From assembly GCF_003285545.1 (NCBI RefSeq), contig NZ_QLNV01000022.1, positions 1 to 64,000 on the forward strand: a stretch of DNA of 64,000 bases. The letters run 5' to 3'. Of the stretch, positions 1 through 7,100 are shown piece after piece. How positions within the stretch are numbered: position 1 is the first letter of the stretch; every line of letters begins with the position of its first letter. The notes beneath the pieces are model-generated. The model ran no database searches and was not told the DNA's origin. It worked only from the letters and a program-made list of their open reading frames with translations. Origin of the DNA: Sinomicrobium soli (GTDB lineage: Bacteria; Bacteroidota; Bacteroidia; Flavobacteriales; Flavobacteriaceae). The position numbers and the translations under genes were made by a program.

Positions 1-586
1 GCTTTTCATTGTGACAGTTTGAATTTAAAGTTAGTAAATTCGAATTTAAAACTGTCCTATTTTTAGGGAAGCCTACAAACCTAATCGCGGATTTATCTTT
101 TTCTAACTCTTTTTTGTATAAGGTATAATCCTTTTCGGTATTCAGAGTTGAAAAAGTTTCGAATTTTTGGTAATGGAACTTTAACGGATATGAGTCAGAT
201 GCTGTTTTTAATATATGGTCATTAATGTTAGAGTAGGTCTTAAAGGGAAGTTTTATAAGGCTTTTCTCCAATGAAATTAAATAATTCGGTTCATTAGTAG
301 AGAAATGATTTTTTTCTATGGAGACATTCAATAAGGAAGGGTAAATACTCTGTAATAATTTTTCTCTTTCTTCATCTATCGATTTTTCATCTTTAGTTTC
401 TAATAAACTATAAAATTCGTGTGATAAATTGAGGTTTAATAAGTTGTATTGATTTATTTTCTTTAGTAAAAGAATTAGGTTGTTTTTGATTTCGAAATAT
501 TTTAGTATACCCTCTCCATTTGAGCTACATATAGCATCATAGCAGTCTAAAATTTCTTCATAATATTTCCGTGTAATTGTCTTCAT
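1..586 (-). CDS. Hypothetical protein, 3' end cut by window edge
   Basis: A reading frame stays open from the ATG at 586 down to the left edge, giving at least 195 residues with no stop. The protein starts MKTITRKYYEEILDCYDAIC and is rich in Lys, Asn, Ile and Leu, as expected from the AT-rich DNA here. I see no signal peptide, membrane segment or recognisable catalytic motif. It is the last visible member of a same-strand chain of short ORFs; the 39-codon ORF upstream stops only 7 bases before this ATG, so translational coupling is plausible. The function is unknown. Accessory or defence-associated genes often have this composition and context, but that is only a contextual guess. Confidence 0.6.
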   Translation of the reverse strand, partial: MKTITRKYYEEILDCYDAICSSNGEGILKYFEIKNNLILLLKKINQYNLLNLNLSHEFYSLLETKDEKSIDEEREKLLQSIYPSLLNVSIEKNHFSTNEPNYLISLEKSLIKLPFKTYSNINDHILKTASDSYPLKFHYQKFETFSTLNTEKDYTLYKKELEKDKSAIRFVGFPKNRTVLNSNLLTLNSNCHNEK

Positions 587-593
587 AATTTAA

Positions 594-713
594 TTACCAA
601 CACCCAAGTGTCCCCAAATTAACAATTGGGATTAATCCAAATGAACATACCATATTATCAGCAGTATTAATCTCCAATTCAAAAAATTGTATAGGATTAT
701 TAAGCTTATGCAT
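594..713 (-). CDS. Small ORF, 39 aa, unknown
   Basis: This is a 39-residue frame starting MHKLNNPIQFFELEI. Its ATG overlaps the stop of the preceding open frame in a TAATG junction at 711-715, a classic stop-restart arrangement. The next ORF begins 7 bases after its stop. The peptide has a hydrophobic C-terminal half but no clear signal peptide. It may be a genuine small protein, or a degraded fragment within a decaying operon. No family was recognised. Confidence 0.3.
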   Translation of the reverse strand: MHKLNNPIQFFELEINTADNMVCSFGLIPIVNLGTLGCW

Positions 714-868
714 TACTTATTTTCTTTTTTAAGTTGCCTTTTAAATTCTAAGTAAGTAGGAGCCTTACTTGCTGACCAATCGCTCTTATGCAAAAGGTTT
801 CTAATATCCTCTCTTAAAAGTTCTGCAATTTTGTTTACTGATCTCTCAATACCCCATTGAATAAAGCA
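713..868 (-). pseudogene. Open frame without ATG; likely frameshifted tail of the 846-1037 gene
   Basis: The frame is open for about 51 codons and has no ATG, GTG or TTG at its beginning. It overlaps the end of the 63-aa ORF. Removing one base from the run of four C at 852-855 (G on the coding strand) would join the two frames into one protein of about 110 residues. The join reads SMGIERSVNKIAELL, in place of the SMGY stop. The C-terminal part looks like normal protein (Lys, Glu and Leu rich, amphipathic). A frameshift mutation, a sequencing indel or recoding could explain it. Confidence 0.35.
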
Positions 869-1037
869 TTAATTCTGCTATTTCTTTCGCTTCTTGCAAA
901 TTTCTGGCAGGTTTGACCTGCCCGTTGTTTGTTTTAGAATTTATATCATCTTCTAATGAGATCCAAACAAATCCGTCTTCATCCAATTCACAGTAATAGC
1001 TTTTACCTTTATACATTATTGAAAATATTTCGTTCAT
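846..1037 (-). CDS. Small hypothetical protein (63 aa), possibly truncated by frameshift
   Basis: The 63-residue protein begins MNEIFSIMYKGKSYYCELDE. Its pattern of short strands followed by a helix (ARNLQEAKEIAELML) suggests a small alpha/beta domain. It heads a chain of four closely spaced or overlapping frames that run left to the window edge. Its stop is overlapped by a second open frame that may be its true C-terminus (see 713-868). No known family was recognised. The composition matches the AT-rich island rather than the rest of the window. Confidence 0.45.
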   Translation of the reverse strand: MNEIFSIMYKGKSYYCELDEDGFVWISLEDDINSKTNNGQVKPARNLQEAKEIAELMLYSMGY

Positions 1038-1156
1038 TTTTCCTATAATTTAAAAGTATACCCTTAGTTTTCCATAACTTTGTGGAAAATATATCCCTAG
1101 CAACCCTTTGACTTGTAATACCTATTTTTCATCATTTTCAGTGCTTATCCAACCAA

Positions 1157-1300
1157 TTATTCACCAACATTCTGTACCACTTGCTCCACCATTTTCGATG
1201 GTAATTTCTTTATCAGTATAAATGTGTATTCGATATTATTGTTCGCATTGATTCTTTCTCCTGCCTTTTCAATATGTACCTTGAGTCTACCTGTGAAATT
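1157..1300 (-). pseudogene. Gene fragment without start codon
   Basis: A 47-codon frame is bounded by stops and lacks a start codon. It reads like real protein (RLKVHIEKAGERINANNN, then a Lys and Val rich stretch ending VVQNVGE). It lies in the 303-base space between the 63-aa ORF and the membrane protein gene. I interpret it as the C-terminal remnant of a lost gene. The rest of the space shows nothing I recognise. Confidence 0.25.
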
Positions 1301-1340
1301 TTAAACTTCGCCGAACAGGATATATAAATTAACCCCTATA

Positions 1341-2120
1341 CTATTCTTTGGTTTCTTCACTAGAAAGGAATTCGAGGTTAGCAACACTGTCACTTATTTG
1401 TTTAATTAAATCCTTACTTTCCTTCGAATTCCAAAAGTTCGTTTCCATATCGTTTAATGGAGAATCTGGAGAAATTGAGAATTGGCCAAAGGGGAGCTCG
1501 CTTGCCTTAGACAATACTTCATATTCTTTCTCTCTTATAGCCTTTTTAAGTGTTTGAATGGTTTCTTTGTATCTTTCACCTTCCGCTTTTGTGCTTTTAA
1601 GCTCGTTTTTTAGTACTTCCTTTTGTTCCAAAATTTCTGAAATTTCTATCTCTAATACATTTTGTTCTTGTAACTCTTCATTAACTATTTCGTAGAAGTC
1701 TGCCTCAGAATTTTTGATACCATTGTACAATATCTCCAAATGGTTTTGGATTTCTTTTAGGTATTGGAATATTAGAGGGTCTTTCACAGATTCTGTCTTC
1801 TCTTTTACAATTTTTATAAGCTTTATAATTGAGGATAGGTTTGCCCTATTATGTCTAATGGCTGTTTTGGCAATTCGTTTTTGATTAGCTGCATTATCTG
1901 TTTGCCACCCCCATAATGCAACCTGTCTGGAAATATAGAAAGCGGCTAATAAGTTCAATACCACAAACAATATATTTACCCAAATAGTGGTATTATTTTT
2001 TTCTGGTAAAGAAGAAAAGACAGTATAAGATATTATAATAATAAGAGAAATAGTGAATAATCCCCAGTCAGATAAAAATTTCAGGAATTGATTCCTAGTT
2101 GGTTGGTTGTTTTGAGACAT
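1341..2120 (-). CDS. Membrane-anchored coiled-coil protein, unknown function
   Basis: This 259-residue protein has two predicted transmembrane helices near the N-terminus (about residues 20-38 and 45-64). A long Glu/Lys/Leu-rich region follows from about residue 90 to 215 and should form helical bundles or a coiled coil. The layout suggests a small inner-membrane protein with a large cytoplasmic coiled-coil domain. No catalytic motif is visible. It is encoded downstream of, and on the same strand as, the HNH endonuclease gene, 112 bases away. Two-helix coiled-coil proteins occur as effectors in some anti-phage systems, but nothing in the sequence proves such a role. Confidence 0.6.
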   Translation of the reverse strand: MSQNNQPTRNQFLKFLSDWGLFTISLIIIISYTVFSSLPEKNNTTIWVNILFVVLNLLAAFYISRQVALWGWQTDNAANQKRIAKTAIRHNRANLSSIIKLIKIVKEKTESVKDPLIFQYLKEIQNHLEILYNGIKNSEADFYEIVNEELQEQNVLEIEISEILEQKEVLKNELKSTKAEGERYKETIQTLKKAIREKEYEVLSKASELPFGQFSISPDSPLNDMETNFWNSKESKDLIKQISDSVANLEFLSSEETKE

Positions 2121-2232
2121 GCTTTCAATAATTATGGGGAATTAAAATTAATTGATTTAGTACAAAATAACCAAATCCCATCAAACAATCCATACGGATT
2201 CCCGTAAAAACAACAAAAAAAGAAGAAAAAAC

Positions 2233-2952
2233 CTATTTTTCCACCCTCTTGCTCAACTCCTCAACCCCAACACTCTCCATATCCCTATGCAGCATCCTAT
2301 GACAATTAGCACAGACCAAAGCCAAATCCTCCAACTTCGTTTTAGACTTCCCGTCCAACTGAGATAAAGGCACTCTATGATGACATTCAATAAACCCTTT
2401 CCCTAATTCACCATACACTTCATAGAAGTCAAACCTGCAAACCTCACAATCCAATTTGCCGTGTTTCTTGTAGTAGCTGTCTTTCTTTTTCTTGGTTAGG
2501 GTAGGGTTGCGCTCTCTTAGCTTATGTAGTTTGTAAATAATCTCGCCCTCTTTAGCTTCGAAAAACTCCTTTTCTTCTGTTTCTATATGGTAAAGTTGAA
2601 GGTTGGTATCACCGTCAATGGTAGATTTTATCTGTTTCGCTATTCTCTTTAGTTCCTCTTTATTATTGACAAACTTGTCAAAGAGTTCCTTGTCAAGTTT
2701 ACTGTAGGCTTGCATGCCTTTACCCTTGTAGTTGGGATCAATAGCTAAGAAATTGCTGAGTTTCAACCCGACGCCATTAGGATTACGGAGTTTAGTAATA
2801 TTGGGGATGTTATTGTGGATAGGAAGCTTATTAAGAAGGTGAGATAACTGGATTATTTCTTCGTTCCTGGCATGGATTTGCCCCGGTTCTAAACGAAAGT
2901 ATAACTCTAGAGCCAATAAAATTTCATCGGGGTGCCATTTGGGGTTACGCAT
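2233..2952 (-). CDS. HNH endonuclease (restriction-type)
   Basis: This 239-residue protein has a C-terminal HNH nuclease domain: a CxxC pair at 169 and 172, a His-His pair at 191-192 (ECHHRVPLSQL), and CANCH at 214-218 followed by His222. The two cysteine pairs should hold a structural zinc ion and the histidines make the beta-beta-alpha-metal active site. The N-terminal part (WHPDEILLALELYF, LRNPNGVGLKLSNF) resembles the N-terminal domain common in HNH restriction-type endonucleases; this is from memory of the family. An XRE-type regulator remnant lies 15 bases upstream on the same strand, an arrangement known from restriction systems. No methyltransferase is present in the window, so it may be a modification-dependent enzyme or an orphan. 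Confidence 0.8.
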   Translation of the reverse strand: MRNPKWHPDEILLALELYFRLEPGQIHARNEEIIQLSHLLNKLPIHNNIPNITKLRNPNGVGLKLSNFLAIDPNYKGKGMQAYSKLDKELFDKFVNNKEELKRIAKQIKSTIDGDTNLQLYHIETEEKEFFEAKEGEIIYKLHKLRERNPTLTKKKKDSYYKKHGKLDCEVCRFDFYEVYGELGKGFIECHHRVPLSQLDGKSKTKLEDLALVCANCHRMLHRDMESVGVEELSKRVEK

Positions 2953-2967
2953 ATCAATACAATTATA

Positions 2968-3189
2968 TTATTTAGCCTTCATCCATTCACTTTGATGAAG
3001 CAATTCCCTTATGTCAACATTGAGAAATTTAGCAATTTCATTAAGCGTATTTAAAGTGGGTTGTTGTTTGTTATTCACCCACCTAGAAACAGTCTCCTTC
3101 TTTACTTCCAGGTGAATGACCAGGTCATTATTCTTCATGTCTTTTTCCTCTAGAACTTCTGCTATACGATTGATTTAATAATTAGACAT
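2968..3189 (-). pseudogene. XRE-family helix-turn-helix regulator with in-frame stop at codon 5
   Basis: From ATG at 3189 the frame reads MSNY, then TAA at 3175-3177, then continues for 68 codons as a typical XRE regulator: INRIAEVLEEKDMKNNDLVI, KKETVSRWVNNKQQPT, LNEIAKFLNVDIRELL. The recognition helix (ETVSRWVNNKQQP) is intact. In relatives the protein starts shortly before the NRI segment, so the TAA probably destroys the full-length product. A product starting at the ATG for Met18 would lack the first helix. The gene ends 15 bases before the HNH gene and would be co-transcribed with it. It could be a pseudogene, a sequencing error, or start at a non-standard codon after the TAA. Confidence 0.7.
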
Positions 3190-3207
3190 AATTTTATTTT
3201 AAATATT

Positions 3208-3226
3208 GTTGACTTTTAAAATCAAC
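3208..3226. promoter_or_regulatory. Palindromic operator-like site between XRE and the structured RNA
   Basis: GTTGACTTTTAAAATCAAC is a near-perfect 19-bp palindrome (arms GTTGA/TCAAC around TTTTAAAA). It sits 19 bases upstream of the XRE start codon and within the spacer of the divergent plus-strand promoter. The position is ideal for an autoregulating XRE protein to control both transcription units. Confidence 0.5.
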
Positions 3227-3239
3227 TTTCATATATTTG
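3209..3239 (+). promoter_or_regulatory. Bacteroidota-type promoter driving the structured RNA region
   Basis: TTG at 3209-3211 is followed after 20 bases by TATATTTG at 3232-3239, matching the Bacteroidota consensus TTG/TAnnTTTG. The predicted transcription start, about 3245-3247, falls exactly at the first base of the first RNA hairpin. Confidence 0.6.
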
Positions 3240-3245
3240 CATATG

Positions 3246-3522
3246 ATTAGACAATTAACAAGTCATACGGTTTGAGCTTGATTTAGAATTTGTCTAACGA
3301 TTAAACGAGTCTCCAACTTCTCACTTGGTACCTGGGAAGGAGGCGGTAAGGTCAGCTCATTTCCTACGGATATTATATATTCGCCATATAATGACGTAGG
3401 GGTGAGCCTTACTGAAGTCCGCTTCCAGGTACCACCTAAAGCAAACGCTTTAGGTCTGCACAAGAGTCTTGACTCCTGTGAGAAGAGTGGGTTGATGTAA
3501 GGTCTCGCCCCTTATGTTTTTT
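3246..3522 (+). ncRNA. Candidate novel structured non-coding RNA (about 275 nt)
   Basis: No plausible plus-strand ORF covers this stretch, but it folds extensively. Hairpin A pairs 3247-3256 with 3287-3297. A closing stem pairs CTTCTCAC 3317-3324 with GTGAGAAG 3478-3485. Inside it is a long hairpin (3327-3433) with stacked helices 3327-3339/3422-3433, 3346-3351/3407-3412, 3356-3359/3403-3406, 3363-3368/3395-3400 and 3372-3378/3386-3392. A perfect 9-bp hairpin with loop AAAC follows (3434-3455), then a short hairpin (3459-3480) that competes with the closing stem. A promoter lies just upstream and a stem plus six T ends it. It is divergent from the XRE-HNH genes. It is not tRNA, tmRNA or RNase P by sequence. 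A 6S-like RNA, a ribozyme or a mobile-element RNA remain alternatives. Helices were found by eye. Confidence 0.6.
3497..3522 (+). terminator. Terminator-like hairpin at the end of the structured RNA
   Basis: GTAAGG (3497-3502) pairs with CCTTAT (3510-3515, one G-U pair) around a 7-base loop, followed by G and six T. The stem is short, so the terminator is only moderately convincing. Confidence 0.4.
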
Positions 3523-3553
3523 AAGGAGCTCGTTTACATAACCACCAACGATT

Positions 3554-3697
3554 ATGAAAACGATTAGCACACCACATCCACCAGAGCACTTCTACGGTCT
3601 ATCACCGGCAACAGGCTTTACCCTATGCCGTAACACCCGGCCACAATCCCAAGCGATACCATCCTTATTTCAAAACATCAAACGTGCCCCGGAATGA
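3554..3697 (+). CDS. Small ORF 1 of a coupled trio, 47 aa
   Basis: ATG at 3554 opens a 47-residue frame (MKTISTPHPPEHFYGLSPAT and onward), rich in Pro, His, Thr and Gln and without a signal peptide. An AAGGAG sequence lies 26 bases upstream, too far for a normal ribosome site. Its stop overlaps the start of the next ORF in an ATGA junction at 3694-3697. No homologous family was recognised. The regular ATGA coupling to the next two frames is the best argument that it is translated. Confidence 0.35.
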   Translation: MKTISTPHPPEHFYGLSPATGFTLCRNTRPQSQAIPSLFQNIKRAPE

Positions 3698-3942
3698 GGG
3701 CACCACCGGCAGTAAACGCAAGGCGTGTCAGGCCATGCATGCTGTCCGGTACCACCGGCCCGTACCCGCGAAAAACACCCATAGGGTTTGCCACAGGGGT
3801 AAAAGACCGTTACATCTATCGGGTACTCGCAATGCTCATAAAAGTAACTTCTTTTTCCCTGACGTGCAAGCGTAATCTGTTTTCTGACGGTAAAAGGGCC
3901 GGTTTTCTATACCAATATCACACACTAACACACGTATTATGA
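3694..3942 (+). CDS. Small ORF 2 of a coupled trio, 82 aa
   Basis: This 82-residue frame starts at the ATGA overlap with ORF 1 and ends in a second ATGA overlap (3939-3942) with ORF 3. The product is basic, with many Arg, Lys and Thr (IGFATGVKDRYIYRVLAMLI in the middle). It lacks a clear signal peptide, though the middle could form one hydrophobic helix. A different frame over the same DNA (3684-3875) is also open for 63 codons, so the coding frame is not certain. No known family was recognised. Confidence 0.3.
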   Translation: MRAPPAVNARRVRPCMLSGTTGPYPRKTPIGFATGVKDRYIYRVLAMLIKVTSFSLTCKRNLFSDGKRAGFLYQYHTLTHVL

Positions 3943-4112
3943 AAACACCACACCAAAGACTACAAGAGCTCCAACAGCAATGGAGCGCCGAGATGGCCAC
4001 TTTTCAGGAACTACAACAAACCAATAAGGTCCTTACAGAGGAACTCCGGGAGTGTGTACAAAAACTGGATGAATTAGCAGCTCCGGCTGGTTTCAAGGGT
4101 CAAAATGTATGA
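3939..4112 (+). CDS. Small coiled-coil ORF 3 of a coupled trio, 57 aa
   Basis: ATG at 3939 gives a 57-residue, Gln/Glu/Leu-rich protein (HQRLQELQQQWSAEMATFQE, then LTEELRECVQKLDEL) that should form a single long amphipathic helix or coiled coil. It is the most protein-like of the three small ORFs. It begins in the ATGA overlap with ORF 2 and ends 79 bases before susC, with heptamer repeats and a terminator-like hairpin in between. Its function is unknown. A role as a small partner or leader peptide for the SusC/SusD operon is only a guess from position. Confidence 0.45.
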   Translation: MKTPHQRLQELQQQWSAEMATFQELQQTNKVLTEELRECVQKLDELAAPAGFKGQNV

Positions 4113-4113
4113 T

Positions 4114-4134
4114 AACCTGTAACCTGTTACCAGC
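4114..4134 (+). repeat. Phased heptamers AACCTGT/AACCTGT/TACCAGC
   Basis: Three in-phase 7-base units follow directly on the stop of the 57-aa ORF. This is one of several such arrays in the window (see findings). Confidence 0.5.
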
Positions 4135-4143
4135 AACTTAACG

Positions 4144-4166
4144 GCCTGCAACCCCGCAGGGCTTTT
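4144..4166 (+). terminator. Intrinsic terminator between the small ORFs and susC
   Basis: GCCTGC (4144-4149) pairs with GCAGGGC (4156-4162) around a short loop and is followed by TTTT. It separates the small-ORF trio from susC, 26 bases before the susC start, so it could also act as an attenuator. Confidence 0.5.
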
Positions 4167-4191
4167 GTACTAACACTCAAATATTAGAATT

Positions 4192-7100
4192 ATGAAGATC
4201 ATTACATTAGCGGGCCTGTCCTGCTGGTGCCCCATAACTATTGCCCTTATTTTACTGAGCCTGCCATTACCTGCTATGGCATTATCCCCCTTACAAATTA
4301 ATGATCAACACCAGGTCACCGGAACGGTTACCGACGAAGGCGGTCTGCCGCTTCCAGGGGTCAATATCATTATAAAAAATACACAAAACGGTACCATGTC
4401 TGATGAAAACGGGGTATATCGCATAACTGTAAGGGAAACGGATGTTTTGGTCTTTTCATTTATAGGTTTTAAAACAGAGGAAAGGTCGGTAAGCGGCCTT
4501 GCAAGAATTGACGTTCAACTAAAGGTTTCTTTGTCGGTGTTGGATGAAACGGTAGTAATCGGCTATGGAACAACAACAAAGCGGCTAAGCACAGGATCGG
4601 TTGGAAAACTAAAAGCTAAAGAAATAGAAAATCAACCTGTGACAAATGTATTATCCGCTTTGTCTGGTCGTATTCCCGGTGTATTCATACAAACTACAAA
4701 TGGTTTACCAGGAGGGAAGGTTAATGTGCAAATACGCGGCCGGCAGTCAATCGCAGCAGGAGTGGAGCCGCTATTTGTTGTTGACGGAGTTCCGTTTTCA
4801 TCCAATACCCTCACCATTGGAACTTCTGACCTCAGTTTTCTTAATGGCCAGGTGAGCCCTCTTAATAGTCTTTCTCCTGATGATATAGCGAGTATTGAAG
4901 TATTAAAAGATGCGGATGCAACTGCAATTTATGGAAGCCGCGGTGCCAATGGAGTCATTTTGATAACCACAAAAAAGGGCAAAGCCCATACCCCAACAGT
5001 CACCCTTAATTTTTCACAAGGTATTAGCCAGGTAAGCCGTAAAGCAGAATATCTATCTCTTCAAGAGTATTTAATGTTACGCCGGGAAGCGTACAGCAAC
5101 GAAGGAGTGGAACCCTCTGCAAATCCCCTCGATCCCGGATATGCACCCGATCTTATGGTGTGGGATACAACCCAAAACACGGATTGGCAGGATTACCTGA
5201 TCGGAAATAGTGCTCCCTTGACCCGTTTGCAAAGTTCTTTTTCTGGCGGATCAGAATTAACACAATTTTTGCTTGGTCTTAATTATTACCGTGAAGGTTC
5301 TGTATTGCCCGGAGACTTACTATATAGACGATATGGCGGACACCTAAATGTTAATCATCGTTCTTCAAACAAAAAATTCAGTCTGCAGACCACCTTAAAT
5401 TATACGATAGATGACAATAAAACCTTAAAAGACATGGGAGTTTTGCAAATGGCATCATTACCTCCCAATTTTCCTATTTACCTGGAAGATGGTTCCTACA
5501 ATTGGGAGGCTTCTCGAAATCCGGCGGCCTACTTACAGCAGAAAGCGACCAACAAAACAGGTAATTTCGTTACTAATTTAGTCCTCAGTTATCAAATTTT
5601 CCCTACCCTTTCGTTCAAGACAAGTTTAGGATATACTTCGACAGCGATGAAAAGCTGGGCGGGAGACCCTGCTACTTCGCAAAACCCTCCGCTGGGCGGG
5701 GCAACAAACAAGGCTTATTTCGGAAACCAAAATACTTCGACACTAATTGCTGAACCACAATTATACTTTTCCACGTCCAATAAATTTGGGAAAGTGAGTG
5801 TGCTCTTAGGGATGTCGTGGCAAAAAACCGAAAGAGAAATGGAACGAATCTATGCCGACGATTACGCGAATGATCTCTTTTTGGAAAACTTAGGGGCTGC
5901 GGGAAGAATAAGCAGTGCAGGTAACACTTATGGTCAATATAAGTACGCCTCAATATTCAGCCGCATAAACTATAATTACCGGAATAAATATTTACTAAAC
6001 ATCAACCTGAGAAGAGATGGATCAAGCCGCTTCGGACCGGGTAATCAATTTGGGAATTTCGGGGCAATAGGTATAGGATGGGTATTTTCCGAAGAAAAAA
6101 GCATTAAGGACAATTGGTCGTTTTTAAGTTTCGGTAAGATACGAGGCAGTTTTGGGATCGTCGGAAACGACCAAATTCCGGATTATCAATACTTAGCAAC
6201 ATACAGCAATACTTATACCTACATGGGTATGAGTGCACTTAATCCTTCCAACATTTCAAACGCAAATTACCAATGGGAAACTACAAAAAAATTGGAAGGA
6301 ACAATGGAATTAGGTTTTTTTAATAACCGCTTAGAGACTACCTTTTCCTATTTTAACCATCAAAGTGATAATCAATTGATCGCCTATCCCATTCCTTATA
6401 TAAGCGGTCCGTTTGGCGATTATCAGGCAAACCTCCCTGCACTAGTCAAAAATACGGGCTGGGAAATTGAATTATCCTCAGTGCCGGTAAAACAGGAATC
6501 CTTTTTCTGGAACAGTTCTTTTAATATTACCTTCCCAAAGAATAGACTGGTACGATATCCCGGACTGGAAAATTCAAGCTATGCCAATCAATATACCGTT
6601 GGTGAAGACCTAAGTAATGTTAAAGGGTATCATTATCTGGGTATTGATTCGGAAACCGGTATTGCCATGTTTGAGGATTTGAATGGAGACGGGGCTATTA
6701 CCTATCCCCACGATCTTATCGCGCGAGGGAAAACCAGTCCCGATTTTTACGGGGGCTGGAGCAATCAGTTTCAGTTTAAAGGTATAAGCCTGGATATATT
6801 CTTTCAATTTGTAAAGCAGCAATCCATAGTAGATATTTACTCTTATATGGCTCCTGGTCCTCTGAATAACAACAAATTCTCTGGTGCTTTTAGTCGGTGG
6901 CAAAATCCTGGAGATATTACCAATGTGCAAAAGGCTTATTTAATAAGTAACAGAGAAGTCGGTACAGCATTATCTTACATGAATGGATCAAACGCTTCCT
7001 TAAAGAATGCTTCCTATGTGAGATTGAAAAATATAGCCTTGCGGTACAGATTCCCGGATGCCATTGCCAAACAGCTTCGTTTTTCATCAGTTGAAGTATT

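Noticed and set aside
3263-3463. 66-codon minus-strand ORF across the structured region
   Set aside because: It lies wholly within the inverted-repeat stems and has no protein-like composition; the RNA explanation fits better.
3246-3522. Retron msr-msd or integron attC site
   Set aside because: No reverse transcriptase or integrase gene is nearby. The long hairpin precedes the short ones, unlike a retron, and no matching GTTRRRY/RYYYAAC pair brackets it.
3684-3875. 63-codon ORF in another frame over small ORF 2
   Set aside because: It does not join the ATGA-coupled chain, although it cannot be fully excluded.
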